Positions 1-12,119 of a stretch of 64,000 nucleotides of DNA are shown here, piece after piece. The translations under genes were made by a program, and so were the position numbers. A model generated the notes under the pieces. It was given only the letters and a program-made list of their open reading frames with translations, was not told the origin of the DNA and ran no database searches. Each line of letters opens with the position of its first letter. The first letter of the stretch is position 1. The stretch is from Lineus longissimus (Eukaryota > Nemertea > Pilidiophora > Heteronemertea > Lineidae), in the NCBI RefSeq assembly GCF_910592395.1, contig NC_088318.1:14508349-14572348 (forward strand), in the 5' to 3' direction.

Positions 1-194
1 ATCAGAATAGATTTTAAAGAGCTACATTACTGTATTCGGTAGAATAGCTGTTGAACGTGACAGTTTAGTTGAATTAAGGTTTTGTATTATTTGCAAGACC
101 GATGAACTTGATTCGTCAAACCGAGAACATTCTTTAGGTCTGAGCATTAGTTTCTATGCCCTAACTGTGCCTCATGAACATTTTTTTCCTGCAG

Positions 195-499
195 GCCCTT
201 GCTGAAAAATATATACGGTGGTTAATCCATGAGCTTGAGGCTGGAGGGTTGAGTTCCTGTGAAGTTATGGACATGTTCCCACAAACATGGTGAGTTATCA
301 GTCAAAACTGATCGGGACATTTTGACTTGTGACTGGGGGCAAAGTACATGTAATCCAGGTCGACATACATGTAGACCCCTCATGCAATGGAACACATCTC
401 AACAATGCTGATTTATGAGTCGACCATGTCCATTCCAGAGACTCGGAGAAGATTCTTGCTAACCTTGAAGAGAAGCTTGGGGCTCAAGGGCATACTTGA
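195..499 (+). CDS. Probable last two exons of an unidentified gene entering from the left
   Basis: A polypyrimidine tract and AG precede 195. An open stretch of 31 codons follows to a GTGAGT donor at 290, rich in charged and hydrophobic residues (for example YIRWLIHELEAGG). A second candidate exon begins at 439 after a CCAG acceptor and reads DSEKILANLEEKLG to a stop at 497-499. I do not recognise the protein. Joining the two exons at these borders makes the split codon TG|A, a stop, where the open frame on both sides would suggest Trp. Either the protein ends at that junction, or there is a nonsense change, a base error, or a splice site I have misplaced. Coding character is suggestive only. 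Confidence 0.35.
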
Positions 500-1149
500 T
501 TAAGGGGTGTGTCTGCAAGAATGTCTGAGAATTTAGTATTCGTCCTTGAATTTTCCAGGAAGAGATTTCTATCTGAACGAAATCAAAGTGACGAGATCTC
601 TGCCAACTGGTGTGAAATGGAGGATACAGCCACTGGAGGCGAAGGAGAAGTCGGTGTCTCATCATGAGTGTGAAATGGTTATTGCAGGCAGATGTTTCGG
701 GAAGTGTTAGAAAAACTGATAATTGTAGTCGAGGAGGCAGGATTATAACTGAGGGTGAAGCTTGAGGCAAGCTGTTGGCCGCAGTTGGTGGAGTCTATCT
801 CTATCTATACGCATGCTAGAAGTTTTTGTTCACTAAAAATCACATATCATGCCATTTTTTATATGAATAAATAGAATAAGATAAATCTGGCGTTGATATA
901 GTTTCTCTCCTACTGTAAAACTAGTTTGTACTACATGTACGTACACTACTTGCAACCATCAGAAGGACAACTTGAGCAACATCCCATGGACAAGAAAGGA
1001 TGCACTGTTGAGGCAAACTGGCATTTGCTGATGGAATTGGCAAACAAAGCTATTCCTCTGGTTGTTCAAGAGCAGGGGTGTGAGACGGGACTATTCCTCC
1101 TGCTGCATGAGACCTGCAAGAAAGGGTAGTACCCTTCCAACAACCAGCC

Positions 1150-3800
1150 ACAGGTTGGGAAAGGTGGGACTACTCCTCCTGCTGCACAAGCCAAAAGTTT
1201 GGAAACACCGAGGGACTGTGACATGTCCCATAGGTAGAAGTGGAGGACTTTTCATCAAGGCTGTCTCCGAATTCACCCTATTAGTGTCTGGTGTTGTCTA
1301 TGTTCTAATCTCAGAACTGCAGGTCCCTGAGACTAACTCGCAACAACAGTCAACAAGAGAATACGCCATATGGTCATGACCATGTCCCTATCACAGAAGT
1401 CCAGGTTTATTTATCAAGGCTGTCCTTGTGTTCAAATGGCTATTCACTGGGTGCTGTCCTCGAGGCTGCGACAATGTCCCCTACACAGAAGGAGGACAAG
1501 CCACAACAAGGACATTCAATAAGAGAACTCCTCCAACCACATGTCTCATGGTTAAGACCATGTGTATATAAACAGAAGTTCAGGTCTAAGGTCCTCGCTT
1601 TTCCCTGATGTGGTCTGCAAGGCTGTGACAGTGTCACATACACAGAAATGCAGGCATATTCATCAACTCTGTCCTCACGTCCACATGTGTTGTTCCATAC
1701 TGTTGGGACCAAGACTGTCTTTGTGCTCAAATACTCATTTACTGGGTACTGTCCACAAGGCTGTGGCAATACCTCATACACAGATGTGCAGGTCGAAGAC
1801 TAAGTCAAAAGAAGGACATTCAACAAGAGAACTCCTCCAACCGCACGCCCCATGGTTAAGACCATGTCCCATACACAGAAGCACTAAGATCCTTGCATTC
1901 ACCTAGTTTTTTCCTGCTGTTGTCCACAAGGCTATGAGAGTGTCTCATACACAGAAGTGCAGGGGGATTGATCAATACGTCCTCGCATTAGTTAGTTGTT
2001 CATTGGTGTTATCCACAAGACTGTCACTACGTCCCATAGACAGAAGTCCAGGTCTATTCATTAGACTGTCCTCATGCTCACCTGTGTTATCTGCACTGTT
2101 GGGATAAAGACTGTCCTTCTGTTCAACTGGTTATTCCCTAGTGTTGTCTCCATGGTTGTGACAGTGTCCTATACACAGAAATAAATGGAGGTCTGTTCCT
2201 GAAGACTGTCCTCGCATTCACCTATATCATCCCTGGTATAGTCCACATGGCTGTGACAGTATCCAATATGCAGATAAAAATGCAGGTCTAGTCCTTAGCC
2301 TGTCCTCGCATTCACCTTATTATTCCCTGGTGTTCTCCAAAAGGCTCTGACAGGGTACCAATCACAAGTACAGGGTTATTCATCTAGACAGTCCATGTGT
2401 GGTCAACTAGTTCTTCACTGGGTACTGTCTACAAGGCTGTGACAATGTCTCATACACAGAAGTGCAGGTCACACGAAAGTCACACGAAGGACACTCAACA
2501 AGAGAACTCTTCCTAACACTATAAACAGAGGTCCAGGTCTATTCACCAAGGCTGTCCTCGCATTCACCTCCCTGGTATTGCCCAAATGGCTGTGACAGTG
2601 TCTCTTCACAGAAGGGCAGGTCTATTCAACAAGCCCTCCTCACACTCACCTGTGTTGACCACTGTTGGGACCATGACTGTCCTTGTATTCGACTGGTTAT
2701 TCCCTGGTGATGTCCACATGGTTATGACAGTGTCCCATACTTAGAAGTGGAAGTCTATTCATCAAGACTGTCCTCATGCTCACCATTGGGACAATGATTG
2801 TCCTTGTCTTCAACTGATTATTCCCTGGTGTTGTCCTCATGGTTGTGACAGTGACCTATACATACATGTGAAGGTATGTTATTCATCCAGCCTGTCCTCA
2901 CATTCACCTGGTTAATGTGACAATTGTTGCAGGACTGGTGTCTTGAAATGATCTCTCTCAAAGCAGTAAACACCAGTTCACCAAGACTGTCCTTGTGTTC
3001 AATTGGATATTCAGTGGGCACTGCGCACCCCACAAGGCTGTGACTCTGTCCCATATACTGAAGTGCAGGTCTATTCATCAAGATTGTCCTCATGACCAAA
3101 TGTGTGATCCATACTGACTAAGACTGTCTTTGTGTTCAACGGGTAATTCCCTTGTGATGTCTTCATGGTTGTGACAGTCCCATGCACAAAAGTGCATATC
3201 TGTAGTCTATTTGTCAATTCCGAGATGTTGTCCACATGGCTGTGAGAGTGAACTATACTCGCAGACATGCAGGTCTATTCATCAAGATTGTCCTCTTGTT
3301 CACCGCTGTGATACTGTCACACACACAGAGATGCCTTTTTATCATGACTGTCCGTTTTTTTAACTAGTTATCCCCTTGGGGTTGTCAAAAAGGCACACGG
3401 AAATGCAGGTCCATTTGTCAAACCTATTCTCATGTTCACCTGTGCTGTCGCAAGAGACACCCTGTATGTTTTGTTGTTTACTGCCACTGGAGCTCAGTCC
3501 TCATTTCTCCCAAGACTAAGTCACTACAAGGACAATCAACAAGAGAACTTCTGCCAACTCATGTGCCATGATTATGACAATGTCGCATACAGGGAAGGAC
3601 AGGTCCAAGACACCTAGTTATTCCCTGGTGTTGTTCAAAAGGCTGTGACAGTGAGTGTAGGATCGAGACTAAGTCACAACAAGGACAGTCAGCAAGAGAA
3701 CTACCCCTACCACATGTGCCATGGTTAGGACCATGTCCCATGCATAGAAGTACTGGTCTAAGACTGCTGGAGTTCGCTCCCTGTTTTTACCAGGACTGAG
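1150..3800. repeat. Degenerate minisatellite, about 91-bp unit
   Basis: A phrase close to GCTGTGACAGTGTCCCATAC, followed by ACAGAAGTGCAGGTCTATTC, ATCAAGACTGTCCTC, GGTTATTCCCTGG and TTGTCCACAAGG, recurs many times, for example near 1621, 1931, 2155, 2250, 2345, 2435, 2590, 2720, 2843, 3037, 3170 and 3240. Spacing is mostly 90-125 bases. Copies are strongly diverged, so the array is old. Open frames inside it are short, differ between units and look like chance. It stops near 3800-4080, where ordinary AT-rich sequence begins. Confidence 0.8.
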
Positions 3801-4119
3801 TCACAACAAGGACAATCGCAGAATCACAATCTGCAAGAGGACTGTCATGGCGTCATTTCAACTGGTTGTGACACACCTTACTGGAAAGATTATTCTAGTG
3901 CTTGGACCAGAGGTTATCCATAGATATACAACAGGTTGATTAATCTCAAAATTGGGGATAATTGTCAGCATTCGATATAGATGTTCCAGTGGAAAGATGA
4001 AACTGCCACATAAGACGATCTGAAGACAAGGATGTGACACATACTGCCTTGAAAAGACACTCGACAAAAGTCACACAAAGAACACATACTACATACTTCA
4101 TAATCTTTGATTACTAGCA

Positions 4120-4125
4120 CTTTAT
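4120..4125 (-). promoter_or_regulatory. Candidate polyadenylation signal for the ZNRF-like gene
   Basis: On the minus strand this reads AATAAA. It lies where AT-rich unique sequence meets the minisatellite, which fits the 3' end of a transcript from the ZNRF-like gene. This is inference: the 3' UTR would be about 3.5 kb. Confidence 0.3.
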
Positions 4126-4129
4126 TGTG

Positions 4130-7100
4130 TCATTCAAAATGTACACATCACAGCTTTTTAGCCACATTTACACTACAGTAAGGCCGTAGAATGCATCTAT
4201 ATACAAGATAACGAGGTCTTCACATTTTAAAAAAGTTTCACAAGACCATGACTATTTCAGTACCGTAATTCCAAATCAGTAAGAACAGAGACAGGTTGTT
4301 CAAGACAGGTAACCTACACGTACACTTGAAGGTACAGAAGGAACACCATTGGGACTGTAAAATGCTGGACACCTTAATATTATTAGGTGCCCTGATAACT
4401 ACAAATAAATTGAATTAGAAAGACAATGTTGGGACTAAAATCAAGATGACATTAGTCGTGTTTCATTCAGGGCTTTTCCATTTTTCAAAGTGCTTCCTCA
4501 TTCCAGTGTATTCCAGTTGAGAACACTTAAACTGACCCCATCATGTCGTGTGCATTGATGTTTTGATGAAATCACGCAGAGTGACAGCTTACAGTACAGT
4601 GAAGTAGAAGGCAAGATAATTCTAAACACAAAATTTATCTAGTGAATGGGGTGCCCACAATAAAAGCCCTCCATCCTGGTAACTTATATAAATATTTCAG
4701 ATCACGGTGACGAGCAATTTTACCTCTGGACAAGTTCATCTCAGCAATTATTATTGCACGTCACTGTAATAAATGTAACTTGTCTGCATTACGGTTTAGG
4801 ACAAACAGTTGTTATTTCACAAACATGTGATCATGTAAAACACAAAAACATCACCAAAACACAACAAATGAAACAATTTTGCGGCGAAAATATTTTACAT
4901 TTGGACAAAAGGAAGTAAATATAATCACAGATAAAACTGAAGGTGATCCAATCATTTGGAAATCTTCTTTTTCATTTCTATAAAAAAATATTTCATTAGT
5001 GTAAAACATGATTAAGAAAATTTCTCTATACTTCATAATTTCATGCTAATCAATGGCAAACTACTGTTATTTTGGAATTTTTCAACGGCTAACATCCGTC
5101 GCTCCTTTTATCGGTCTGAGAAACTCATTATGGCGTACACATACATATACTTTAGAATGGACCAACCCTCTTGCCTCTACACATATAACAAAATATCTTA
5201 AATATCTAAATGGCCCACGTATCAAACCATTCATTATTGAAACAAATAAGCCACAAAGTGTCTATGCCGTAAAGTCCTTCTGGTCGTTCATTTCTGAACA
5301 CATTTCCAGTGCCTACAATTTAGTATAAATGTACTTCATCTGAAAAAGACATCATCATCACACACAGATGCAATGAAATGACGAAATTTCACACAATGTA
5401 CATCTGGGTCACAGATTCAGCAATAATGATAGAAGCAATAACAAGTGACTTGACATGCCAAATTTCATCCATCGTGGTCTCACAATTATTATTTTTCTTA
5501 TACATGAGTTGTCTTGAAGACCGATTAGTGAGGGTTATCAAATGCTTTCAATTGACCTATATTAGTGTTTTCTTGGTGAATATCATCCTTAACATGCCTA
5601 ACATCATCAGGAACACATATTTCTTGGTCTAAAATGCAAAATATGTTTCTGGCATACAAACATATTTCTATATATGTGTAAAAATGTGAAGAAATAGCCC
5701 AATCACCATACATGTGAGAACTTCAGAATGAGAGACCACTGGCTTGCCACTACTGCCAGACCAGTATCCCTGACCAACTGATAACATTATAAAATTGCTG
5801 TGAATTCTCCCCATAACTTGATAAATTATATTTACAATTCAAAATACGATGGACTGAATCCCTCATGAAGTACATGAGTGCACATGTAGCAATCTGCACC
5901 AAGGTGCATTAGGGACATTCGAGAATACTTTGGGAAATTGCACAGTATTTGTCCTGACTATAGGCTGATTATCAAGATGCCTTGGCGAAACAACCATGGA
6001 CAATTACTACAAACTGCAAAAGTCTTTTAAAGACACAAAACACTTCATAATTTTCACAAAGAGTGGCAAATCCTAACATTTATAGCATGAAAATTTCTGC
6101 AAATGTATCAGCTATTTTAATTTCAGACAAGCACTAAAAACAAACACGTGAATTCAAAAATTGACCAAATTTCCAAATCATTCCAAATTGTTTGTTGTCC
6201 AAAATATTCTCAAATGCCCCTTTTATGTTTTGCTGTCAAAAATCTATGTAAAAAATTGGACTAAAGCAAACCAGGCATGAATTATACATGAATATTTACA
6301 CAGATTCTGCCAATACAGGCAAATCAGCCCAGCAATTTATAGTAAATTTAATAAATCTTTCTCATCAAATATCAAGGTTGACTCGACTTTTAATCTGCTA
6401 TCACAAAAATGTCGACGATTTTTTCAAGAGATCTGCACAGGACTGTCTGTCCTTCCCGACTTGTAAGGCTTAGTTTTACATTCGAAGTTGACTTGTCACA
6501 TGTCATGCTTGGCATTTCTAACATGCGAATCTGAATAGAAGAATGAACAACCGCAACTTCAGAGGTGTTCTCTTGTCACCTTCATGGGTCACATCTGAAT
6601 CCAACAATGAACATGCTCATTATTCATGACGTAACCAGGTGAGGCAAACATACATGTACATCATGTCACGTGAAAAGAAAACTCAACTCGGTCAAAGATG
6701 TTGTCAAACCAACTTCGGCGATACCTAAAAATAAACTGGTCATGAGGACAGGTTTTAAGTGTCATTAATTGGTCTCCAGAGGCATTCTGGGTAACAGGAA
6801 GCTACTCATACAGCTCTTCACTTTAACCTTGACCTTTGCGACCCCCACAAATTTAAGCCCAATTATTCCATCAAGCCAGGAAAGTGAGATAAAAGTTCTT
6901 GAATTTGAATGACTAGAATAGAAATTCATCCGAATTTTGTCCATACTGCCTTTAATACTGTATGCAATCATGAATGAATGAATAAAGACGAGTCTTTATT
7001 TATTCTTGAAGTGCCCCAATGACCCTTAATATCCAGTCATTTGAAGAGAGTCTTCTCCATGATTCAACTTAGTCTGGAGACAGGTTGAGCCCTACTAGTT

Positions 7101-7650
7101 GAGCACAGCATCACAAGTCAAAAAGCTCAGCTTCCATCGTTACATTTGACATGGCACACTTGCTTGTCGCACAGTTTGAATTGGATTCAATTGTGCCGTC
7201 ATATGTCTCGACCTTGATCAAATGTGCCGTTTCGAGGAATCTGCCAGGTGTCATTACGACAGTGATAAAGAGCACTGTGCGAATATCGTGACGCTAATGC
7301 TAACTGCTGATGACGTATATGAAGTCAGGCGGTAAGCGCTAACAGAGCCAGCAAATTATGTCACAATGACGCACAGGAAAAACATGAGACGTGATGAGTT
7401 TTGCCCTAGTTGTTTCACCCAGGTTGTTGTTTTTCTGCTATTACAACCGACCTGGTGCTGCCACACTGACAAGTAACGCCCCCTGACAGATTCCAAACAC
7501 ACAAAGATTAAGCTCGAGGAAGCCCGATCGTCCATAATTTGTATAAATCTCATTTTCCCTCGTTAATCTCCAGGGTAGCAGAAATCAATGTTCTTTGGCG
7601 AGGCCGGAAGGAAAAGCAAGTCCTCAACGTTTTCCGCAATGTGAGCAGCG
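4130..7650 (-). other. AT-rich non-coding stretch, probable long 3' UTR of the ZNRF-like gene
   Basis: No exon-like open frame or repeat family is visible here on either strand. It follows the ZNRF-like stop codon directly and ends near a minus-strand AATAAA. It may be 3' UTR throughout, or UTR plus spacer. Confidence 0.4.
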
Positions 7651-10600
7651 TCATTCTTGAGGATGCTCAGGGCAGGATCGATTTCGTTCAAACCAAGCGT
7701 CTATACAACTAAAAGAGAAGGAAAGGCTTGAGATATCTGGTGAAGTTAGTCATGGAGGGCATTAACATTGTCAAATGTACATGATGTACCAGTAAAAACA
7801 AGTCTGTACATTTATGAGAGGAATGAAACTGATTTTAATTTGGGACCAATATCATAAGAATCTTTCTACAGAACTACTGCTATCAAGCCTGGTGGTTATT
7901 TTGGCTAGGATTATAGCAAAAAGCTATTAATTCAAAGTATAAAGTTTTTGGTCATAGTTATGTCAAATGAAGGCTCAATCTCATGGCCATCCCCAGGTGC
8001 AAAAATGTAGGTCGAGTGATTTCTGCTTCAATATTTTGAAGAGTTTTTTTTTGCTTACCTCTTGTGATATATGCATAAACAGGGTAGTCTGGCAATTGTG
8101 TCTCCTTGTACTAGATCATCTAAACATATTACACATTCCCCTTTGTCTTCTTGCAATATGTCCTCTGGAATCAAGAACAAAAAAAACATCTAAATCATTG
8201 TTTAATTAAAGTTCAATAGAGTGATACCTTAAAATGAGTGTAAGTTGATAAATGTATTGGAACGCCCGTTGTAGAATACATAAAGTAACATGACAAAAGC
8301 ACAGCGATGTGTGAACCTTTTATGCAATGACCATGTGTTTTGGAAGAAAATATATATTTTATGCTTGTGTTATTCGTAATGATGCTTGACAAAGCGGATT
8401 TTTCAGAGACCAAAACGCCATGTACCAGGGCGAGTAACATATGTTCAAAGAAATCAATACACCTAATACAATTTGAAATGGCTTAGGTTTACTGTAAGTG
8501 GACTTGAACAGGGTGGCTGGTAGTGAGGAATTTTCACACTGTACTGTAAATAACTGGCCACTTTAGGTGGTTTCTGGGTCACCGAGTGTTTTGAAATTAA
8601 TGTTTGTTTATACAGGAGACACAAAATGCTCTCGGTGCTCCTGCTACTGGCCAGGTTTAGCGAATTTTTAAAATTTTACTTAATTTTTTAGGAGTCTCTA
8701 CATTTTTCATTAGAGTACAGGGGCCTTTAAGGCAGACTTAGTAGTTATCTCCAACAAATAATTGCAACTGCCACAGGCATACGAGATTGATTAAGCCACC
8801 CTTCGTGGGTCCATTGATTCATTTTCACAGTCTATTATAGAGTAATACACAGCACACAGCCAACATATTTACATATTTATTGAACAGGTTGGGTAATTAG
8901 CAGCAGGCATCTGCTGCAGGTAGACTAGTATTCATGGGAACTGGACACCCATGTGCTCCAACAGTTCTTGACAAGCTGGATGAGGTGGCACGATCACAAA
9001 TAGAAATGAAATATTGGAAAAATATCGCTGTTTGCACACAATTTGGTGCTGGGTGACATGCAAAAACATTAAAGGGCACACCACTAAGATATTTGATTAC
9101 ACAGACACTAAAACCAACACAAAAAGTGGCAAAATGTGCCGTCATAACATGGTCACCAAGGCAAATAGCTGGCATCTGTAAAGTTCTTAGCAAGGCTGGG
9201 CATTCCAATGTGGGAAATGCAGTAAAAACAAGGTTTATGCTCTTGTTTCAAAGTGATTTATGCTAATGCGAGTAATGACTACTGGACAGTGTATGAGACA
9301 GCACATGTAGAACTACGGGAGGCAGGTCACTTTTGCCTTTTCTCAATTATGAAATTGGCGGCAATCGGGCAAAACAGGAGGGCAGCGCTGGCATTACCAC
9401 TGTCACCTCCGCTAGTGTCAATCCCTGGTGTCACATACCGTTGTAAGTGATTCTAGGTTTGGTGAGGCACATAACTAGATGACACTCGATATCATCGGGT
9501 GGGACATATTTCGAACACACTGGACATTTTATACCTGAAACGACAAAGAAAGAGATTCATGTGATCAAATAAGTTATGATGTACATGTACCGTGGTATTC
9601 AAGGTGCAAATTGAAGGAGAGGTCATGACATCAGGCAGCAGTAGATCGGAAGGGAAGATGAGACCATTTGATAATGCACTTGCTCCTTGATACACAAGCC
9701 AGACCTCCATCTCTACAACATCATCTACTTCAATAACAATGTTGCAAATGAATAACAGTAAGTATGTCCCTCCATTTCAAGTCATTCACTTATAAACTCA
9801 CCAACAGTTCGAATAACTGGCGGATCTTGATTAGAGTCAAAAATGTCCAAAAAGTTTCCCATTTGCTGACAATCTGCTGCCAAATAAATCACTATGATAC
9901 GGCCAACATAAAATCTAACTTTAAATCCAAGTGTTGAACATGGAAATTGCAGATGGAACTATCCATATGTGCAGGGCAGTTACAGGCCCTTGATGCTGCT
10001 GGGCTTCTGGGCTTATATTGTACTTCGAATGCTGTTGGAGTATTCGTAGAAATATATGTATGACCACAGATGTATTCCATGCATTGTTTGCATAATATTA
10101 TTCCCAATTTTACATCATAACGCTAATTCAACTGAGGGTACACTGTCACTACAAACAGAGCACATAATTTTAGAGGGCCCGCATGACGGTGCACCAGGGT
10201 AGGCTCAGTCTCCTCACATAAAAAGGTAAAATTGTGACTGAGACACTTCCGTTTACAGTGTCTTAGGACAATTTTTGTGTCTGAGCAAGAATTTTTCCAA
10301 GCAGGCACATTGAGGTAACTACCACACCAGAGGAGGACAGGTGCACTCAGTAATACAGGTAAACACACTGGCCTTGAAAAGATGACATAAAAAGTACTGG
10401 AGTGTACCCATTTAGTTTTGTTCTTGTATAACACTCCGATAGTGATAATTTGGCTTACGTGATATGCCTACATGTATGAAAGAGACTCATTTAGTCTATA
10501 TCATATTGATTTGAGGATGATTACAAGTTACTGCGACAGATCATCCCTGGACAATCTGTCCCCTGAGCCCGGTTCTGGAAAATGACGGGATTATTTTAAA

Positions 10601-11691
10601 TACTGAATAAAACTGGGATGAGAATTTGTCATTGGGGAAAAGATGTTGGGGCATTTGGCCAAGGATGTGACACTCATGTACATGATGTTTACCATTGAAC
10701 CTCTTCATTGTGGACATCTCTTGAGCAAAGTGTCCTTTTATCAAACAAAACTGTGAATGTGAACTCGGAATATCCGGGGGTCCAACTTTGCCCATTGGAG
10801 AGGTAGCTAGCGGTGTTAACTAATGTTCTATGCAGTTCCTCTTATATAAAATAAATATAATAATACGTGACCTACATTTACAGGTTTGTTTTGTAAACAT
10901 GACTATGCAAAAATGCCACATGGTGTTCAGGACAGGTCATTATCCATTCATGATACAGAGACTTTTTTAAAAAACAGGCACGTCTATGTCATGTATATTA
11001 TCATTTGGTGACATAATGCAAAAATGGGGTCTATATTATTTGCCACAAATATTGGGGGGGGGGGGGGGTGGTCAGTGCGCACTATCAGTTTCCCCTATGA
11101 CACCACCAAACCAGTTCATTTTGACAGCTGCTGATTGGTTGTTGCTCTCAACGGCTTCCTCCGACTAGACTAGACTGATCATGACTGACTGGTCGTTAAA
11201 CCTGGTTAAACTCAAAGTCTAAGACCAAGGACAAGGTCAAAGTCTAAGAGACACAATTTTCTAAATATAAACACCTGAAAATGAAAGCATTATAAATAGT
11301 TAGAATTCAACGTAATGTCACATTAAACAAGATGTTTATCCTTCTGCTTATACTCACCGTGAATCAACAGCCCACCAAGAGGAGGCAAAGAACTTGCTTG
11401 CATAAATCCACGAAACGGGCCCTCATCGGGGCTGGAATCAGAGTCCGGGGAACCTGCCCCATGGGCTCCCCCATTAGATGTCGGTATACTAACACCATGT
11501 CCGTGCCTTCCCGGCCCAAACCCAGGAATACTACTAGCCCTAGCCCTGGCAGCACCATTGCTGGAGCTGGGGCCCCCAAGGTAGCCTGCCATGGCCATCC
11601 CAGCACTCAAACCCAGTGCTCCACTTGCACTACCATCGTCACTACTCGAAAAACTACGAGGTCGAGTACTTGTGCTATTTCTAGCTCCCAT
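7651..11691 (-). CDS. ZNRF: ZNRF1/2-type E3 ubiquitin ligase (zinc finger plus RING)
   Basis: Exons (minus): 11691-11358, 9534-9439, 8164-8059, 7708-7651. All borders are GT-AG and phases match, giving 197 residues. The protein starts MGARNSTSTRPRSFS, a likely N-myristoylation site, as in vertebrate ZNRF1/2. A low-complexity Ser/Gly/Ala region follows to about residue 110. Next comes a zinc finger (IKCPVCSK, then ECHLVMCL), then a RING (CVICLDDL, LPCLCIYHKSCIDAWF, NRSCPEHPQE-stop), closely like the family's C-terminus. ZNRF proteins are membrane-tethered ligases acting on endosomes, lysosomes and the plasma membrane; ZNRF1 promotes AKT turnover in neurons. A further in-phase exon is possible at 9873-9802 (listed separately). 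The gene is head-to-head with EMC4. ZNRF1 and ZNRF2 cannot be told apart here. Confidence 0.92.
9802..9873 (-). CDS. Candidate 72-base cassette exon of the ZNRF-like gene
   Basis: Flanked on the minus strand by a CAG acceptor and a GTGAGT donor. It is open, adds 24 residues (reading QMGNFLDIFDSNQDPPVIRT in part), and is phase 1 on both sides. It can therefore be included between the first coding exon and the zinc-finger exon, or skipped, without breaking the frame. The vertebrate proteins also have a short linker at this place. Transcript data would decide whether it is constitutive, alternative or unused. Confidence 0.55.
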
Positions 11692-11847
11692 AGTCAGTAT
11701 GTTAAATCAGTGATATCGTCTACGTATCCCAAGGTCCTGGGGACGTACGATTTTGCAAAGACTTGGCCAATATTCCGATTTTTTTCAAGGCATCTTTTGT
11801 GAAAATGTGTGATCAGTTCGCCATTTTCTGACTATGTTTACGTCATG

Positions 11848-11855
11848 TGACGTCA
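11848..11855. promoter_or_regulatory. CRE/ATF-type palindrome between two divergent genes
   Basis: TGACGTCA, a perfect 8-base CRE, sits in the 428-base gap between the start codons of the ZNRF-like gene (11691, minus) and EMC4 (12120, plus). TACGTCATGTGAC lies just before it. A shared bidirectional promoter is likely from the spacing. Binding by CREB/ATF factors is inferred from the motif only. Confidence 0.4.
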
Positions 11856-12119
11856 GGCCATGTGACAAAATAAACCCAGAACAAACTAATCGATCTCGCA
11901 AAGCCAAAATGTTATGCAAAATGTTATGCAGTGTTTCGAAAAAGTGTCAGTCTGTATTTGGATGTCTAGAAAGCTAAGACCTAAGATCTAAAACCTAAGA
12001 CCTCTAGGGACCTAAGACCCTTGATGCTAGAAATCTACGACCATTGATGCTAGAAACTTAAAACCCAACTAGAAACCCCTCCTTTCGGTAGCTCGCAGCA
12101 TCATTCATAATTTGCCAAA

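Noticed and set aside
926-1906. Several 60-114 codon open frames on both strands
   Set aside because: They lie in or beside the degenerate minisatellite, start and stop at random points in the units, and have no splice context.
11332-11802. 156-codon plus-strand open frame
   Set aside because: It is antisense to the first coding exon of the ZNRF-like gene, whose minus-strand protein has clear family features.
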